Below, one piece after another: positions 1 to 8,233 of a stretch of 43,508 bases of DNA. This stretch comes from Candidatus Rokuibacteriota bacterium (GTDB taxonomy: Bacteria; Methylomirabilota; Methylomirabilia; Rokubacteriales; CSP1-6), in assembly GCA_016209385.1 (NCBI GenBank), contig JACQWB010000185.1, positions 1 through 43,508 of the forward strand. The letters are read 5' to 3'. Position 1 is the stretch's first letter. The number at the start of each line of letters is the position of its first letter. A model generated the notes under the pieces. It searched no databases and was not told the origin of the DNA. It was given only the letters and a program-made list of their open reading frames with translations. Made by a program: the position numbers and the translations under genes.

Positions 1-7
1 AAAACCG

Positions 8-583
8 GTGACACCGGTGACAGGTGGTGACGGAGCCGGCAGCTCCTCTTCCAGGAGGCCTCGACCGCGCGCCGGCGGAGCCGGAGCACCCGGCGCCGCT
101 GGCCGCCCACCCGGGCGACGACACTGGGCGCCCCGGGGGGGAAGGAACGATAAAAGCCCTCTCTCCCGCCCGTCCCGCCCCGACTCCGCGCCCGCGGCTG
201 CCGGCCAGCCCCCCCTCTCGGCGTCAGGCGCACCTCCAGGACCATGGCCGGCGCTCGCCATGCTTCTGTTCCTGCTTTCGCTGGGGGGGATCCCGTTCGT
301 GGCGGACTTCTGGGCCGAGCTCTACGTCTTCCGGGCGGCGGCTCAGGTGGGGCTCTACTGGCTCGTGGCGCTGGGGGCGGTGCTCACCGTGGCGGCGCTC
401 TTCTACTACCTGATCATCGCCCGGCGGATGTACATCGAGGGGCCGGCGCGCCCCGGGCCGATTCCCGTCGCCCCGGCTCTGGGCCTCTCAGTCCTCCTCT
501 GCGCCCTCGGCGTCGTGGCCCTGGGGGTCTACCCGAAGCCGCTGGTGCTAGCCGCCCTCCGCATCGCCTCGGGGCTCTGCTAA
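8..583 (+). CDS. nuoN: NADH-quinone oxidoreductase subunit N, C-terminal part (partial)
   Basis: The last ~110 residues, from about base 242, match the end of NuoN, a proton-pumping membrane subunit of respiratory complex I. They hold the conserved stretch LLFLLSLGGIPFVADFW followed by hydrophobic helices and a Y-L-I-I-A-R-R-M-Y segment. The first ~230 bases encode Arg/Pro/Gly-rich sequence unlike NuoN and begin with a short tandem repeat (accggtgac units), so the join to the real upstream gene is not seen here. The gene is either truncated by a rearrangement or spoiled by a poor contig end. No other nuo gene follows. Identity of the C-terminal part is fairly sure; the ORF start is not a credible NuoN start. 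Confidence 0.6.
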   Translation: MTPVTGGDGAGSSSSRRPRPRAGGAGAPGAAGRPPGRRHWAPRGGRNDKSPLSRPSRPDSAPAAAGQPPLSASGAPPGPWPALAMLLFLLSLGGIPFVADFWAELYVFRAAAQVGLYWLVALGAVLTVAALFYYLIIARRMYIEGPARPGPIPVAPALGLSVLLCALGVVALGVYPKPLVLAALRIASGLC

Positions 584-617
584 CAGTAGCTCCCCGGCAC
601 TGCGCGATAGTGTTCGC

Positions 618-1004
618 TCACGCAGAAGGTGAGAAGAACTGGAGGTCTCTCATCGGGTAGTGCCGTCGGTTCAGAGTCCACAGGGGAACTTCCTGAACCG
701 ATGCCGTCGCGGCAATCAGTGCATCGCCCAGCTCGACGCCATGAGACCGGGAATACAAATGCAGATAGTAGCCGGCTTTCTTCCCGATGTCCGCGGAGAC
801 GACAAGAGTCTCGAGCACCAGGAACAGATTGTCCAGCTGCCGTTCCTCTCCCTTTCTCGCGCCGGCAAAGATCTCGGCGACGGAAACCGGCGTCCAGCTC
901 AGGATATGCCCGTCTCCAAGGAGACCAGGGATGAGCCGGGCAATGGGAACGGTGCCGCGGAGCCAGGCGATGATGACGTCCGAGTCGAGAAGAATCTCAG
1001 CCAG
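618..1004 (-). CDS. vapC: VapC-type PIN-domain toxin (probable CTG start)
   Basis: A 128-residue PIN-domain ribonuclease, the toxin of a type II toxin-antitoxin pair that would cleave RNA when free of VapB. All expected acidic positions are visible: LLDSDVIIAW near the N-terminus, SVAEIFAGAR in the middle, GDALIAATA and the LTLN-type W-T-L-N motif near the end. In frame, a TAG lies just upstream and there is no ATG, GTG or TTG before the conserved L-A-E-I-L-L-D-S-D start, so CTG at 1004 is the best start. It overlaps the vapB stop by 8 bases, which suggests translational coupling. The first conventional in-frame start (GTG at 818) would delete half the domain, including the first catalytic Asp. 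Confidence 0.82.
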   Translation of the reverse strand: MAEILLDSDVIIAWLRGTVPIARLIPGLLGDGHILSWTPVSVAEIFAGARKGEERQLDNLFLVLETLVVSADIGKKAGYYLHLYSRSHGVELGDALIAATASVQEVPLWTLNRRHYPMRDLQFFSPSA

Positions 1005-1257
1005 GCCTGAGTCTCGCTAAGCGCGTGCCACGGCGTAACCGCCGGACGATTCCGCCGACCTCTTTGAGGTCTCTCCTGTGCGCCCAGATCCCCGACAGTT
1101 GCCGGGCCAGCGCGATCTTGTCGATCCCTTTTCTGGCCATGTATTTCTCCCGAACGCTCTCGCGCACGAGTTCTGACACCGTCTTGCCGCGCTGACGACT
1201 CAGGGCCGCGAGTGTGCGAGCCATCTCCTCGTCTAAGTACAACTGCGTTCGTTTCAC
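997..1257 (-). CDS. vapB: VapB-type antitoxin (ribbon-helix-helix)
   Basis: An 86-residue antitoxin. The N-terminus MKRTQLYLDEEMARTLAAL is a typical ribbon-helix-helix DNA-binding start, followed by the helix S-R-Q-R-G-K-T-V-S-E-L-V-R-E-S-V. The basic C-terminal tail would wrap around the VapC active site. It precedes and overlaps the toxin gene, the usual antitoxin-first order. A 21-bp palindrome lies 5 bp upstream of its ATG and is a likely autoregulatory operator. Family assignment is by motif and context; RHH antitoxins of this sort are annotated variously as VapB or CopG-like. Confidence 0.82.
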   Translation of the reverse strand: MKRTQLYLDEEMARTLAALSRQRGKTVSELVRESVREKYMARKGIDKIALARQLSGIWAHRRDLKEVGGIVRRLRRGTRLARLRPG

Positions 1258-1261
1258 GTTT

Positions 1262-1282
1262 ACGATGTATAGTATACATCGT
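1262..1282. promoter_or_regulatory. Palindromic operator upstream of vapBC
   Basis: A perfect inverted repeat with 10-bp arms, acgatgtata and tatacatcgt, around a single central G, directly upstream of the vapB start. On the minus strand the arm contains TATACT/TATACA, which could serve as a -10 hexamer, so repressor binding would cover the promoter. This fits the known autorepression of VapBC complexes; the binding itself is inferred. Confidence 0.65.
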
Positions 1283-1892
1283 TAGCGTCGGCAAGAGGTA
1301 TTCCATGCGTTGCAGGGAGATCGCTCGCTTCGAGGGGCGTCGGCGCGCGAGGAGCTCGCCGGGGCGGAGGAGATCCGATCAGGAGTGCCCAGTAAGGAAG
1401 CGCCCGCAAGCCTCGCTATTTGGGGCGTGGGCAGACCTCGTGCGGCGGGCCTTCGAGCTTCTCCGCGCCCGCGGAGCGTCACAGCCTGCCTACCCGGCCT
1501 GCTTGTGGGCGAACTCGATGATCCGCTCGATCGCCCGCCGGGAGGCGGACGAGCCCGGATTCTTGCGGATGAACGCCTGGCCCTCGCCCTCGAGCGCGTC
1601 ACCAACGCCGGGACGATTCGCCTGAAGAAGCGCCTGCTGTTCATTGCCAACTCGCTCAAGCAACACCCCGTCGGGCTCAGCGCCGCACCCTGCGTTGCGC
1701 GGCACCCAACAGGTCGTCCACCAACATTTCGTCGAGGTCCAGTCTCTCTCGGCGCCCGAATCGCGGGACCGGACACGCCCGTGGGTCAGGCCCTGGGCCA
1801 GCACGGCGTCAACCAGTCTCTCGGCGTCTGAATCGCGGGGCCGGCCACCGCCGTCTTCCGCCCGTCCGCCCCCTTCACGCTCGGTAGACTTC
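1283..1892. other. 610-bp stretch without an intact gene; possible coding remnants
   Basis: No intact gene is recognisable. Two hints of decay exist. On the plus strand around 1590-1670 a frame reads T-I-R-L-K-K-R-L-L-F-I-A-N-S-L, which resembles the end of some IS-family integrase-type transposases before it loses similarity. On the minus strand at 1490-1620 a frame ending S-R-R-A-I-E-R-I-I-E-F-A-H-K-Q-A-G has almost only G or C at third positions, as real genes here do, but its N-terminal side is not recognisable. The two readings are antisense and cannot both be coding. I do not assign a function. Confidence 0.3.
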
Positions 1893-1997
1893 TCAATTCG
1901 GGCCAAGCGCTGGAAGAAGGTAGACCACCCGCAGGCCGAAGAGAAGAAGGACCGCAAGTCCGAGCGTCAGTACGACCAGGACTGCGGTGCCCGGCAT
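1893..1997 (-). CDS. Putative 34-residue single-pass membrane peptide
   Basis: A short ORF starting MPGTAVLVVLTLGLAVLLL and ending R-V-V-Y-L-L-P-A-L-G-P-N. It has one continuous hydrophobic segment from residue 5 to about residue 30 with only two charged-side interruptions. A good ribosome-binding site (aggagg) lies about 11 bases before the ATG. It stands alone between gene-poor stretches. Small hydrophobic peptides of this kind often accompany membrane complexes (KdpF and CydX are examples of the size class), but there is no sequence match to claim. It could also be a fortuitous ORF. Confidence 0.4.
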   Translation of the reverse strand: MPGTAVLVVLTLGLAVLLLFGLRVVYLLPALGPN

Positions 1998-2264
1998 ATC
2001 CGCTGTATCCTCCTATGCCACATGAAGCTGCCGCTCAGCAGCCCGCGCACCCGGCCCGCTGGAGCGGCTGGCTTCGTAGACGCCGGCGAACATTCGCTCT
2101 CCCCGCAGGCTACCGTAGATCAGGATGGCCTTCCGCTGCGCTGCTGACCCGCCAACGGGCGCGGCAACGCCGGGAATCACCGGTTGACGAACTCATCGTT
2201 CGCGCCCTGGACCCAGGTGTATCCAAATGTTGACACCAAGGGGGCGGCATGACACCGTGGGAGC

Positions 2265-2741
2265 ATGCAGTCGGTCGCGCGTGTGGTCGCCGTGCTCCTT
2301 CTGCTCGGCGCGATGGCCTCGGCCTGGGCGGCGGAGCGCAGCGTGCTGGACGGTACGGTCGTCCGCGTAGTTGACGGCGACACGATCCACGTGAGGGTCG
2401 GCGACCGCGTTGAAAGGGTCCGCTATATCGGCGTCAACACCCCTGAACTGCATCACCCCACTAGAGGCGAGGAACCCGGAGGCCGGGAAGCTCTGGAGCT
2501 GAACCGACAGCTCGTCGCGGGCAAGCGCGTCCGCCTCGAGCTGGACATTCAAGAGCGCGACCGCTACGGCAGGCTCCTGGCCTACGTCTGGGTCGCCGAC
2601 CTCATGGCGAACGCGGAGCTGGTGCGGCGAGGATACGCCCAGGTTATGACTGTGCCTCCGAACGTGCGGTACCAGGCGCTTTTCCTGAAACTGCAGCGGG
2701 ACGCGCGCGAGGCCGGCCGCGGCCTGTGGCGCCGCGCATAG
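2265..2741 (+). CDS. Secreted thermonuclease-like (SNase) protein
   Basis: A 158-residue protein of the staphylococcal nuclease family, which cleaves DNA and RNA with Ca2+. A signal peptide is visible (residues 1 to about 22, hydrophobic core VVAVLLLLGAMASAWA), so it should act outside the cytoplasm. The SNase core follows: VVDGDTI holds the first metal-binding Asp, VRYIGVNTPE holds the active Arg and Glu (the usual Asp before T-P-E is Asn, a common variant), and DRYGRLLAYV holds the second catalytic Arg. The start ATG has a gggag ribosome-binding site about 3 bases upstream. It is a single-gene unit with no functionally linked neighbour. Confidence 0.85.
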   Translation: MQSVARVVAVLLLLGAMASAWAAERSVLDGTVVRVVDGDTIHVRVGDRVERVRYIGVNTPELHHPTRGEEPGGREALELNRQLVAGKRVRLELDIQERDRYGRLLAYVWVADLMANAELVRRGYAQVMTVPPNVRYQALFLKLQRDAREAGRGLWRRA

Positions 2742-2989
2742 TCCACGGATCGCCCGGCAGGGCAAAACGCGATAGCGCAGAGGTTCACCGAACCCGCCCG
2801 GGAGGCTGTGGGAGCCCACCAGGCCGTCACGAGCCTGATCGTGGACGCGAACTGGGCGCACGCGATCCACGTGTGCCTCGAGGTGAAGAGTCGAAGCGCG
2901 GACCCGCCGCAGGAACTCAGCTGCGCCCCGCTCCGCTGCCGGTTCCGTGTCCGGGACGTGGGACGGGATTGTCGAGAGGAGGCAGATCC

Positions 2990-3391
2990 ATGACGCTCGC
3001 GGGCCGGAAGGAAGAGATTCGGGTCCCTGGCATGCCGGAGCCGATCAGCCACTACACGCACGTGGTGAAGGTCGGGCCGCTGGTCTTCGTCTCGGGCTGC
3101 GTCGCCTCCGACGAGCAGGGACGGACCGTGGGCGGCAGCGACGTCGGTGCCCAGGCGCGCCAGGTCCACGAGAACCTGAAGCGGTGTCTGGCGGCGGCGG
3201 GCGCGACCTTCGCCGACGTCTGCAAGGTGAGCGTCTTCCTGAAGAACGTGGCCGATCGGGAGAAGGTGAACACGGTGAGGAAGGAGTACTTCGGCCCGAG
3301 CCGCCCGGCCAGTACCCTGGTGGAGATCTCGCGCCTGGTCCGCGACGACCTGCTCCTCGAGATCGAGGCCATCGCAGTCCTGCCGGGATAG
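2990..3391 (+). CDS. RidA/YjgF family protein lacking the canonical deaminase arginine
   Basis: A 133-residue Rid-fold protein. Family marks are VSGCVASDEQG near the start, H-E-N-L-K-R-C-L-A-A-A-G-A in the middle and LEIEAIAVLP at the end. True RidA enzymes hydrolyse reactive enamines/imines using an Arg in P-A-R-S-x-V-E-V. Here the same place reads R-P-A-S-T-L-V-E-I, so that Arg is a Ser and this probably belongs to the Rid groups without demonstrated imine deaminase activity. The ATG at 2990 is preceded by gaggagg with about 7-base spacing. The ~250 bases before it carry no recognisable gene. Confidence 0.85.
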   Translation: MTLAGRKEEIRVPGMPEPISHYTHVVKVGPLVFVSGCVASDEQGRTVGGSDVGAQARQVHENLKRCLAAAGATFADVCKVSVFLKNVADREKVNTVRKEYFGPSRPASTLVEISRLVRDDLLLEIEAIAVLPG

Positions 3392-3465
3392 CCGCGTCCG
3401 GCTCCCCTTCCGGGGTTGCTCGCCCGCCTGGTGTTGCCCGCCCTGGCGCCGCGTGCGCCGCGGGC

Positions 3466-3654
3466 TCAGAAGGTGAGCGCGGGGCCGTGGTGGAGCTGGT
3501 GAGACTGAGCCTCGCTCGCCGAAGGGAGCGCAGGCTCCATCACCTGCTCGGCGACGGGCGTGGCTCGCTGCCAGCCCCTGTGGGAGTCGAGCCAGAGGTC
3601 GAAGAGCGATAGCAGCAGCCCGACCGCGAGCACCCCGATCACGAGCGCCTTCAT
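3466..3654 (-). CDS. Small membrane-anchored protein, unknown function
   Basis: A 62-residue ORF. Residues 1-20 (MKALVIGVLAVGLLLSLFDL) form a membrane anchor or uncleaved signal; the rest is polar with a His-rich end (H-Q-L-H-H). A ggag ribosome-binding site precedes the ATG by about 9 bases. It follows the sigma-54 response regulator on the same strand after a ~105-base gap, so it may be co-transcribed or be a separate unit. I do not recognise the family. Confidence 0.4.
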   Translation of the reverse strand: MKALVIGVLAVGLLLSLFDLWLDSHRGWQRATPVAEQVMEPALPSASEAQSHQLHHGPALTF

Positions 3655-3761
3655 ACTTCGCTACTCCATCCACACAGAACAACCGCTGGTCTCCGGCGAT
3701 TTATTCCCGGCGCCGGCGTGTGAGGTGAGCGACACGCCAGAAGTGAAGCCGCCGGACAGGC

Positions 3762-5111
3762 CTACTTGTAGAGGTCTGGGGTGATCTTGTAGGAGAGGAT
3801 CTTGCGGTAGAGGGTCTTGGGGTCGATGCGCAGAAGGGCCGCAGCCTTCCCGCGATGGCCGCCGACCTGCCGGAGCGTGGCGATGATGTGCTGGCGCTCG
3901 ATTTCTTCCAGGCTCCCCGGCGAGGGCCCACGTCCCGGCTCCCCGCACCGGACCTCCGACGGCAGGTCGTCGGGCTGGATCTCGGCGCTCCTGGAGAGGA
4001 TGGTCGCGCGCTCGATGGCGTGCTGGAGCTCCCGCACGTTGCCGGGCCAGTCGTAGGCCTCCAGACACCCCAGGGCCTTTGCCGAGAGTCGTTTCACCCC
4101 GTAGCCCGCGTTCTGCTGGAGGAAGTGCTCGGCCAAGAGCGCGATGTCCTCATTCCGCTCCCGGAGGGGTGGCAGCCAGAGCGTGATCGTGTTGATCCGG
4201 TAGTAGAGGTCCTGCCTGAACTGACCGGCCCTCATGGCCTCGCTCAGATCCCGGTTCGTGGCCGTGACGACCCGGGCGTCCACGGCTCGGGTCCGCGTCC
4301 CCCCGACCCGGAAAAAGCTCCCCGTCTCAAGGACCCGGAGAAGCTTGACCTGGCTGTCCGGCTCGAGCTCGCCGATCTCGTCCAGGAACAGGGTCCCGCC
4401 GTCCGCCAGCTCGATCAGTCCGGGTTTGGTCTCGACCGCGCCGGTGAACGCTCCCTTCTCGTGGCCGAACAGCTCGGACTCGAGCACCTCGCGCGGGAGC
4501 GCCCCGCAGTGGATCGGCGCAAACGCTTCCCGGGCGCGCGGAGACCGCTCGTGGATCGCCCGCGCGACGAGCTCCTTCCCCGTCCCGCTCTCGCCGAGGA
4601 TCAGCACGGTCGAGTCCGTGGGCGCCACCCGCTCCACGAGCGCGAGCACATCCAGCATCTTCGGGCTCCGGGTCAGGATCCCGCCGAACCGCGCGCCCCC
4701 CGCCACGCGGGCGCGGAGCGCAATGTTCTCCCGGATCAGCCGGCCCTTCTCCGCAGCCTTTCGGATGAGGACGTCCAGCTCCTCGATCTTGGCGGGCTTC
4801 GTCAGGTAGTCGTAGGCACCCAGCTTCATCGCCTCGACGGCCGTGGAAACATCCTGAAACCCGGTCATCACGATGGCCTGGGGCGCTTCGGGGAAACGCT
4901 GCAGCTCCCGGAGCAGGTCGATCCCCTCCATCCGCGGCATCTTGATGTCGAGCAGGACCACGTCCGGGCTCGACTCCTTCAGCCGCTCCAGCGCCTCCAT
5001 GCCATCGGCAGCCCCTTCGACCTCATGCCCCTTGCGCGTGAGCTCGCGCAACAGCAGCTCGCGCAGGTTCTTCTCGTCGTCGGCCACCAGGACCCTGAGC
5101 TTGCGGCTCAC
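3762..5111 (-). CDS. Sigma-54-dependent NtrC-family response regulator
   Basis: A 449-residue transcription activator. The N-terminal receiver has acidic pocket D11/D12, phospho-acceptor Asp55 (VVLLDIKMP) and Lys in YLTKPA. The central AAA+ domain (about 143-370) has Walker A GESGTGKE, the sigma-54 contact loop GAFTGA and Walker B GTLFLDEIGE. The C-terminal Fis-type helix-turn-helix includes GHRGKAAALLRIDPKTLYRK. It should open sigma-54 promoters by ATP hydrolysis when phosphorylated. It overlaps the histidine kinase gene by 4 bases (ATGA), so they form a cognate pair. Position after the peptide transporter suggests control of nutrient uptake, but the target is unknown. Confidence 0.93.
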   Translation of the reverse strand: MSRKLRVLVADDEKNLRELLLRELTRKGHEVEGAADGMEALERLKESSPDVVLLDIKMPRMEGIDLLRELQRFPEAPQAIVMTGFQDVSTAVEAMKLGAYDYLTKPAKIEELDVLIRKAAEKGRLIRENIALRARVAGGARFGGILTRSPKMLDVLALVERVAPTDSTVLILGESGTGKELVARAIHERSPRAREAFAPIHCGALPREVLESELFGHEKGAFTGAVETKPGLIELADGGTLFLDEIGELEPDSQVKLLRVLETGSFFRVGGTRTRAVDARVVTATNRDLSEAMRAGQFRQDLYYRINTITLWLPPLRERNEDIALLAEHFLQQNAGYGVKRLSAKALGCLEAYDWPGNVRELQHAIERATILSRSAEIQPDDLPSEVRCGEPGRGPSPGSLEEIERQHIIATLRQVGGHRGKAAALLRIDPKTLYRKILSYKITPDLYK

Positions 5112-7297
5112 GGCTGGCTGCCCTCGGGCGCAAGGGGAAGAACCACACGGAACCGGGCGCCCTGCCCTGGCTGCGACGTGACCTCGATCCTGCCACCGTG
5201 ATCGGCCACGAGCCCCTGAGCGATGGTGAGCCCGAGCCCGGTCCCCTGACCGGGGGGCTTCGTGGTGAAGAACGGGTCGAAGATGCGCGGCAGAAGCTGG
5301 GGGGCGATTCCGGCTCCGCGATCCTCGAACTCCACCTCGACCTCGCCGCCGGTGAGGCGCCGAGTTCTGAGCGTAAGGACCCCCGTTCCCTCCATCGCCT
5401 CCAGGCCATTGGCACCCAGTGTCAGGAACACCTGGCGGAGCTGCCCCTCGTTGGCGAGTACCGGGGGCAGGTCCGGATCCAGCTCGGTGACGAACCGCGC
5501 CCCGGAAAAGCGGGGCTGGTGACCGAGGAGCTCCAGCGCCTTGCTCGCGACGGCGTTCAGGTTCGTGGACGCGCGCCCGCTCCCAGGCTCGCGCACGAGC
5601 TGGAGCAAACTCCCGGTGATCTCCTTGCAGCGGTAGGCCTCCTCTTCGACGAGCGCCAGGTAGGACGGGAAATCCTGGAACGCCGCCAGGCCGGCGAGCT
5701 CCGGAGCACGGGCCCGCTCCTTCAGGGCTTCGGCGCAGCCGGCGATGGTGGCCAGGGGGTTGTTGAGCTCGTGGGCCACCCCTGCGGCGAGGCGGCCGGC
5801 GGTGGTGAGTCGCTCGTTGAGGAGCATCTGCCGGGCCAGCCGTTTCTGGAGCGTGATGTCCTCGACGATGAGCACGATGTGGGTCGCGGTTGCGCCGCGG
5901 CCACCGAGCGGCGCGGCGGTGAGCCGGAGGGTTTTGTCCTGACCGTCTCCCCTCAGCTCCACCTCCTCCTGGCTCACCTTCTTGAACTTGAGCACCCCTT
6001 CCAGAAACGCCTGGAACTCCGGGCGCTGGTCCTCGGGCATGAGGGAGAGGAACGCGCGGCCGCGCGTGGGTTCGCAGGGGAGGACGCCCGTCCCCACCGG
6101 GTTGACGGTCACCACGCTGAGCCGATCGTCAAGGACGTACAGGCCCAGCGGAAGCGCTTCCAGCACGACCTCGACGAAGCGCTTCTGCTCGTTCAGCTCC
6201 CGGGTCCGCTTGGCCACCATCGACTCAAGCTGCTCGCTGTAAGTCTTGATCGAGCTGTAGAGACGGGCGTGCTCGAGGGCGATGGCGGCCTGGTCCGCGA
6301 AGGCCGAGAGCAGGCGCTCCTCGTCCCCGGTGAAGCGGTGGACATCCCGCCGGAGCACGCTGAGGGCTCCCGTGGCCCGCCCCCCGACGAGGAGCGGGAC
6401 CGTCAGCATCGAGCGGAGCCCATGCGCCCGCGGCAGGTCCGGGTAGCGCACGCGCGGATCGTTCCAGAGGTCCTCGCTCTGGACTGGCCCCCGTTCTTTC
6501 ACCGCCAGCCCGGTGATCCCCTCGCCCACCTTGAGACGGATCCGCTGGACGATCTCGTCCGGCAGGTCCAGGCTCGCGCCCGAGCGAAGCTCCTCCGTTT
6601 CGGGATCCAGCGTCATGAGGCTACAGGACGCCGCCCCGAGGACCTCCCGGGCCTGCTCCAGGATCACGCGGATGGTCTCCTTCACCTCCAGGCTCCGGCT
6701 CACGGCCCGGCCAGCCTCGAGGAGGGCCTGGGTCTCGCGCGCTCGCCGCATGCTCTGCTCGAGGAGCCGCTCGTTCTGTACGGCGATGGCCGCCTTGTCG
6801 CCCAGGACCTTGAGCATCTCGTGCTGCTGGTTGGCGACGGTGTTGAGCGCCTCGCGCTGATGACGCCAGATCAGCTCCAGCGCTGAGCCCAGCTTCTCGA
6901 AGAAGCCCGGCGGAAGGCCGTCGCGACGAAGTCCTCGCGCGCCGCCACGGCCGATCAGAGCGAGCTGCCCGACCCGCCGGCGCCTTCCTCCGAGCGGCGC
7001 CTCCAGGAGCAGCGGTCGCTCGCGGCCCCGCCAGCCCGACGGCAGCTCCCGAGCGATGGCGAGGCGTCCGACGCGCCGGGCCAGCCGGTCCCGAAGCCAC
7101 GCGTCGAGCGCCGGGGAGGCCCTGCGGCCTGCGGTGACCGTGCAGCGCGGGCCGTCCGCGGGGGAAAACACCACCCCCCCTGCCAGGGCACCGCTGAGGG
7201 TCACGAGGCGGCCGAGAACCCTGGTGATCCCGGCTTCCAGCGAGGGGGCGGCGATGAAGGTGGCCAGGAGCTCGGGAAAGAGGCTGCCATCCTTCAT
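5108..7297 (-). CDS. GAF/PAS-containing sensor histidine kinase
   Basis: A 729-residue kinase without evident transmembrane segments, hence probably cytoplasmic. The first ~150 residues look like a divergent GAF-type sensor. A second GAF domain spans about 205-350 (VGEGITGLAVKERGPVQSED region), then a short coiled coil, then a PAS domain about 375-490. The HisKA phospho-site is in AAGVAHELNNPLATIAG. The ATPase domain has its N box in the G-A-N-G-L-E-A-M-E segment, then GAGIAPQLLPRIFDPFFTT and GTGLGLTIAQGL. It would phosphorylate the overlapping NtrC-type regulator. It starts 15 bases after the ABC permease stop, so it is likely part of the transporter operon; what it senses cannot be read from sequence. 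Confidence 0.92.
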   Translation of the reverse strand: MKDGSLFPELLATFIAAPSLEAGITRVLGRLVTLSGALAGGVVFSPADGPRCTVTAGRRASPALDAWLRDRLARRVGRLAIARELPSGWRGRERPLLLEAPLGGRRRRVGQLALIGRGGARGLRRDGLPPGFFEKLGSALELIWRHQREALNTVANQQHEMLKVLGDKAAIAVQNERLLEQSMRRARETQALLEAGRAVSRSLEVKETIRVILEQAREVLGAASCSLMTLDPETEELRSGASLDLPDEIVQRIRLKVGEGITGLAVKERGPVQSEDLWNDPRVRYPDLPRAHGLRSMLTVPLLVGGRATGALSVLRRDVHRFTGDEERLLSAFADQAAIALEHARLYSSIKTYSEQLESMVAKRTRELNEQKRFVEVVLEALPLGLYVLDDRLSVVTVNPVGTGVLPCEPTRGRAFLSLMPEDQRPEFQAFLEGVLKFKKVSQEEVELRGDGQDKTLRLTAAPLGGRGATATHIVLIVEDITLQKRLARQMLLNERLTTAGRLAAGVAHELNNPLATIAGCAEALKERARAPELAGLAAFQDFPSYLALVEEEAYRCKEITGSLLQLVREPGSGRASTNLNAVASKALELLGHQPRFSGARFVTELDPDLPPVLANEGQLRQVFLTLGANGLEAMEGTGVLTLRTRRLTGGEVEVEFEDRGAGIAPQLLPRIFDPFFTTKPPGQGTGLGLTIAQGLVADHGGRIEVTSQPGQGARFRVVLPLAPEGSQP

Positions 7298-7312
7298 GGC
7301 GCTAATCTTATA

Positions 7313-8227
7313 TCACGTCTCGCGCACCCCGCCCTGGATACCCCTGAGCTTCGGGTCGAGGAGATCGCGGAGGCCGTCGCCGAAGAGGTTCAGCCCCAGA
7401 ATGGTCCCCATGATCGCCGCGCCGGGAAAGAGGGTCAGCCACGGCGCCTGCTGGAGGTAGAGCCGACCCTCGGCCAGGATGTTCCCCCAGGAGGGAATAT
7501 ACGGCGGCGCGCCGACGCCCAGGAAGGAGAGAGCCGCCTCGCCGAGGACCGCCGCCGCGAAGATGAAGGTCCCCTGGACGATGACGGGCGAGAGGCAGTT
7601 GGGCAGGATATGGCGCCAGAGAATCGTGAGGTCAGGGACGCCGAGGGCGCGGGCAGCCTCCACGTAGGGGGTCTCGCGAATCACGAGCACCGAGCCACGG
7701 ACGATCCGCGCCACGCGCGGCGTGTAGACGACGCCCAGGGCCACGATGACGTTCAGCACGCTCGGCCCGAGCGAGGCCATCAGCGCGATCGCGAGGATGA
7801 TGCCCGGGAAGGCCATCAGCCCGTCCATGATCCGCATGAGGACATCGTCCAGGGCGCGGTAGTAGCCGCCCAGGAGCCCGAACACGAGCCCCGCGGCAAA
7901 GGAGAGGATGACGACCGAGCCTCCCACGAGGATGGAGAGCCTCGCCCCGTACACCACCCGGCTCCAGACGTCCCGGCCGACGTCGTCGGTGCCGAACCAG
8001 TGGGCCGTGGTGGGCGCCGAGTGGCGGGCCTTCACGTCCAGGGCCATGGGGTCCCGGCGCGCCAGCGCCGGCGCCGAGAGGCCCGCGAACCCGACGATCA
8101 GCACCAGGAGGGCGCCCACCATGGCGATCTTCCGCCGGACCAGAAGCCTCAGCCGGAGCCAGCGCGGAGACCGCTCGGGCGCGGCGATCAACACGCGCTC
8201 GCGCACAATCTCGACCGTGGAATTCAT
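7313..8227 (-). CDS. Peptide/nickel-type ABC transporter permease (DppC-like)
   Basis: A 304-residue inner-membrane permease. It has the DppC-type N-terminal extension with a first transmembrane segment (VGALLVLIVGFAGLSAPAL), the family box HWFGTDDVGRDVWSR, several further helices, and the EAA loop that contacts the ATPase (VEAARALGVPDLTILWRHILPN). It pairs with the DppB-like permease upstream. The two are separated by a hairpin-rich repeat. No ATPase subunit (DppD/DppF) is encoded in the cluster, so it must borrow one from elsewhere. The substrate is probably a peptide or acylated amino acid given the adjoining deacylase and amidase; this is inference. Confidence 0.92.
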   Translation of the reverse strand: MNSTVEIVRERVLIAAPERSPRWLRLRLLVRRKIAMVGALLVLIVGFAGLSAPALARRDPMALDVKARHSAPTTAHWFGTDDVGRDVWSRVVYGARLSILVGGSVVILSFAAGLVFGLLGGYYRALDDVLMRIMDGLMAFPGIILAIALMASLGPSVLNVIVALGVVYTPRVARIVRGSVLVIRETPYVEAARALGVPDLTILWRHILPNCLSPVIVQGTFIFAAAVLGEAALSFLGVGAPPYIPSWGNILAEGRLYLQQAPWLTLFPGAAIMGTILGLNLFGDGLRDLLDPKLRGIQGGVRET

Positions 8228-8233
8228 TACCTC

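Noticed and set aside
997-999. A second recoded TGA at the end of vapB, as in the AhpD-like gene.
   Set aside because: The TGA is at the natural end of the antitoxin and the frame after it has no conserved continuation; the toxin is in another frame.
2582-3682. A 366-codon open frame on the minus strand across the thermonuclease and RidA genes.
   Set aside because: It is Arg/Ala/His-rich low-complexity sequence antisense to two well-conserved genes; a GC-rich shadow.
5198-6886. A 562-codon plus-strand frame antisense to the histidine kinase.
   Set aside because: No domain, skewed composition (His, Arg, Glu, Leu-rich), and fully overlaps a gene with clear kinase motifs on the other strand.
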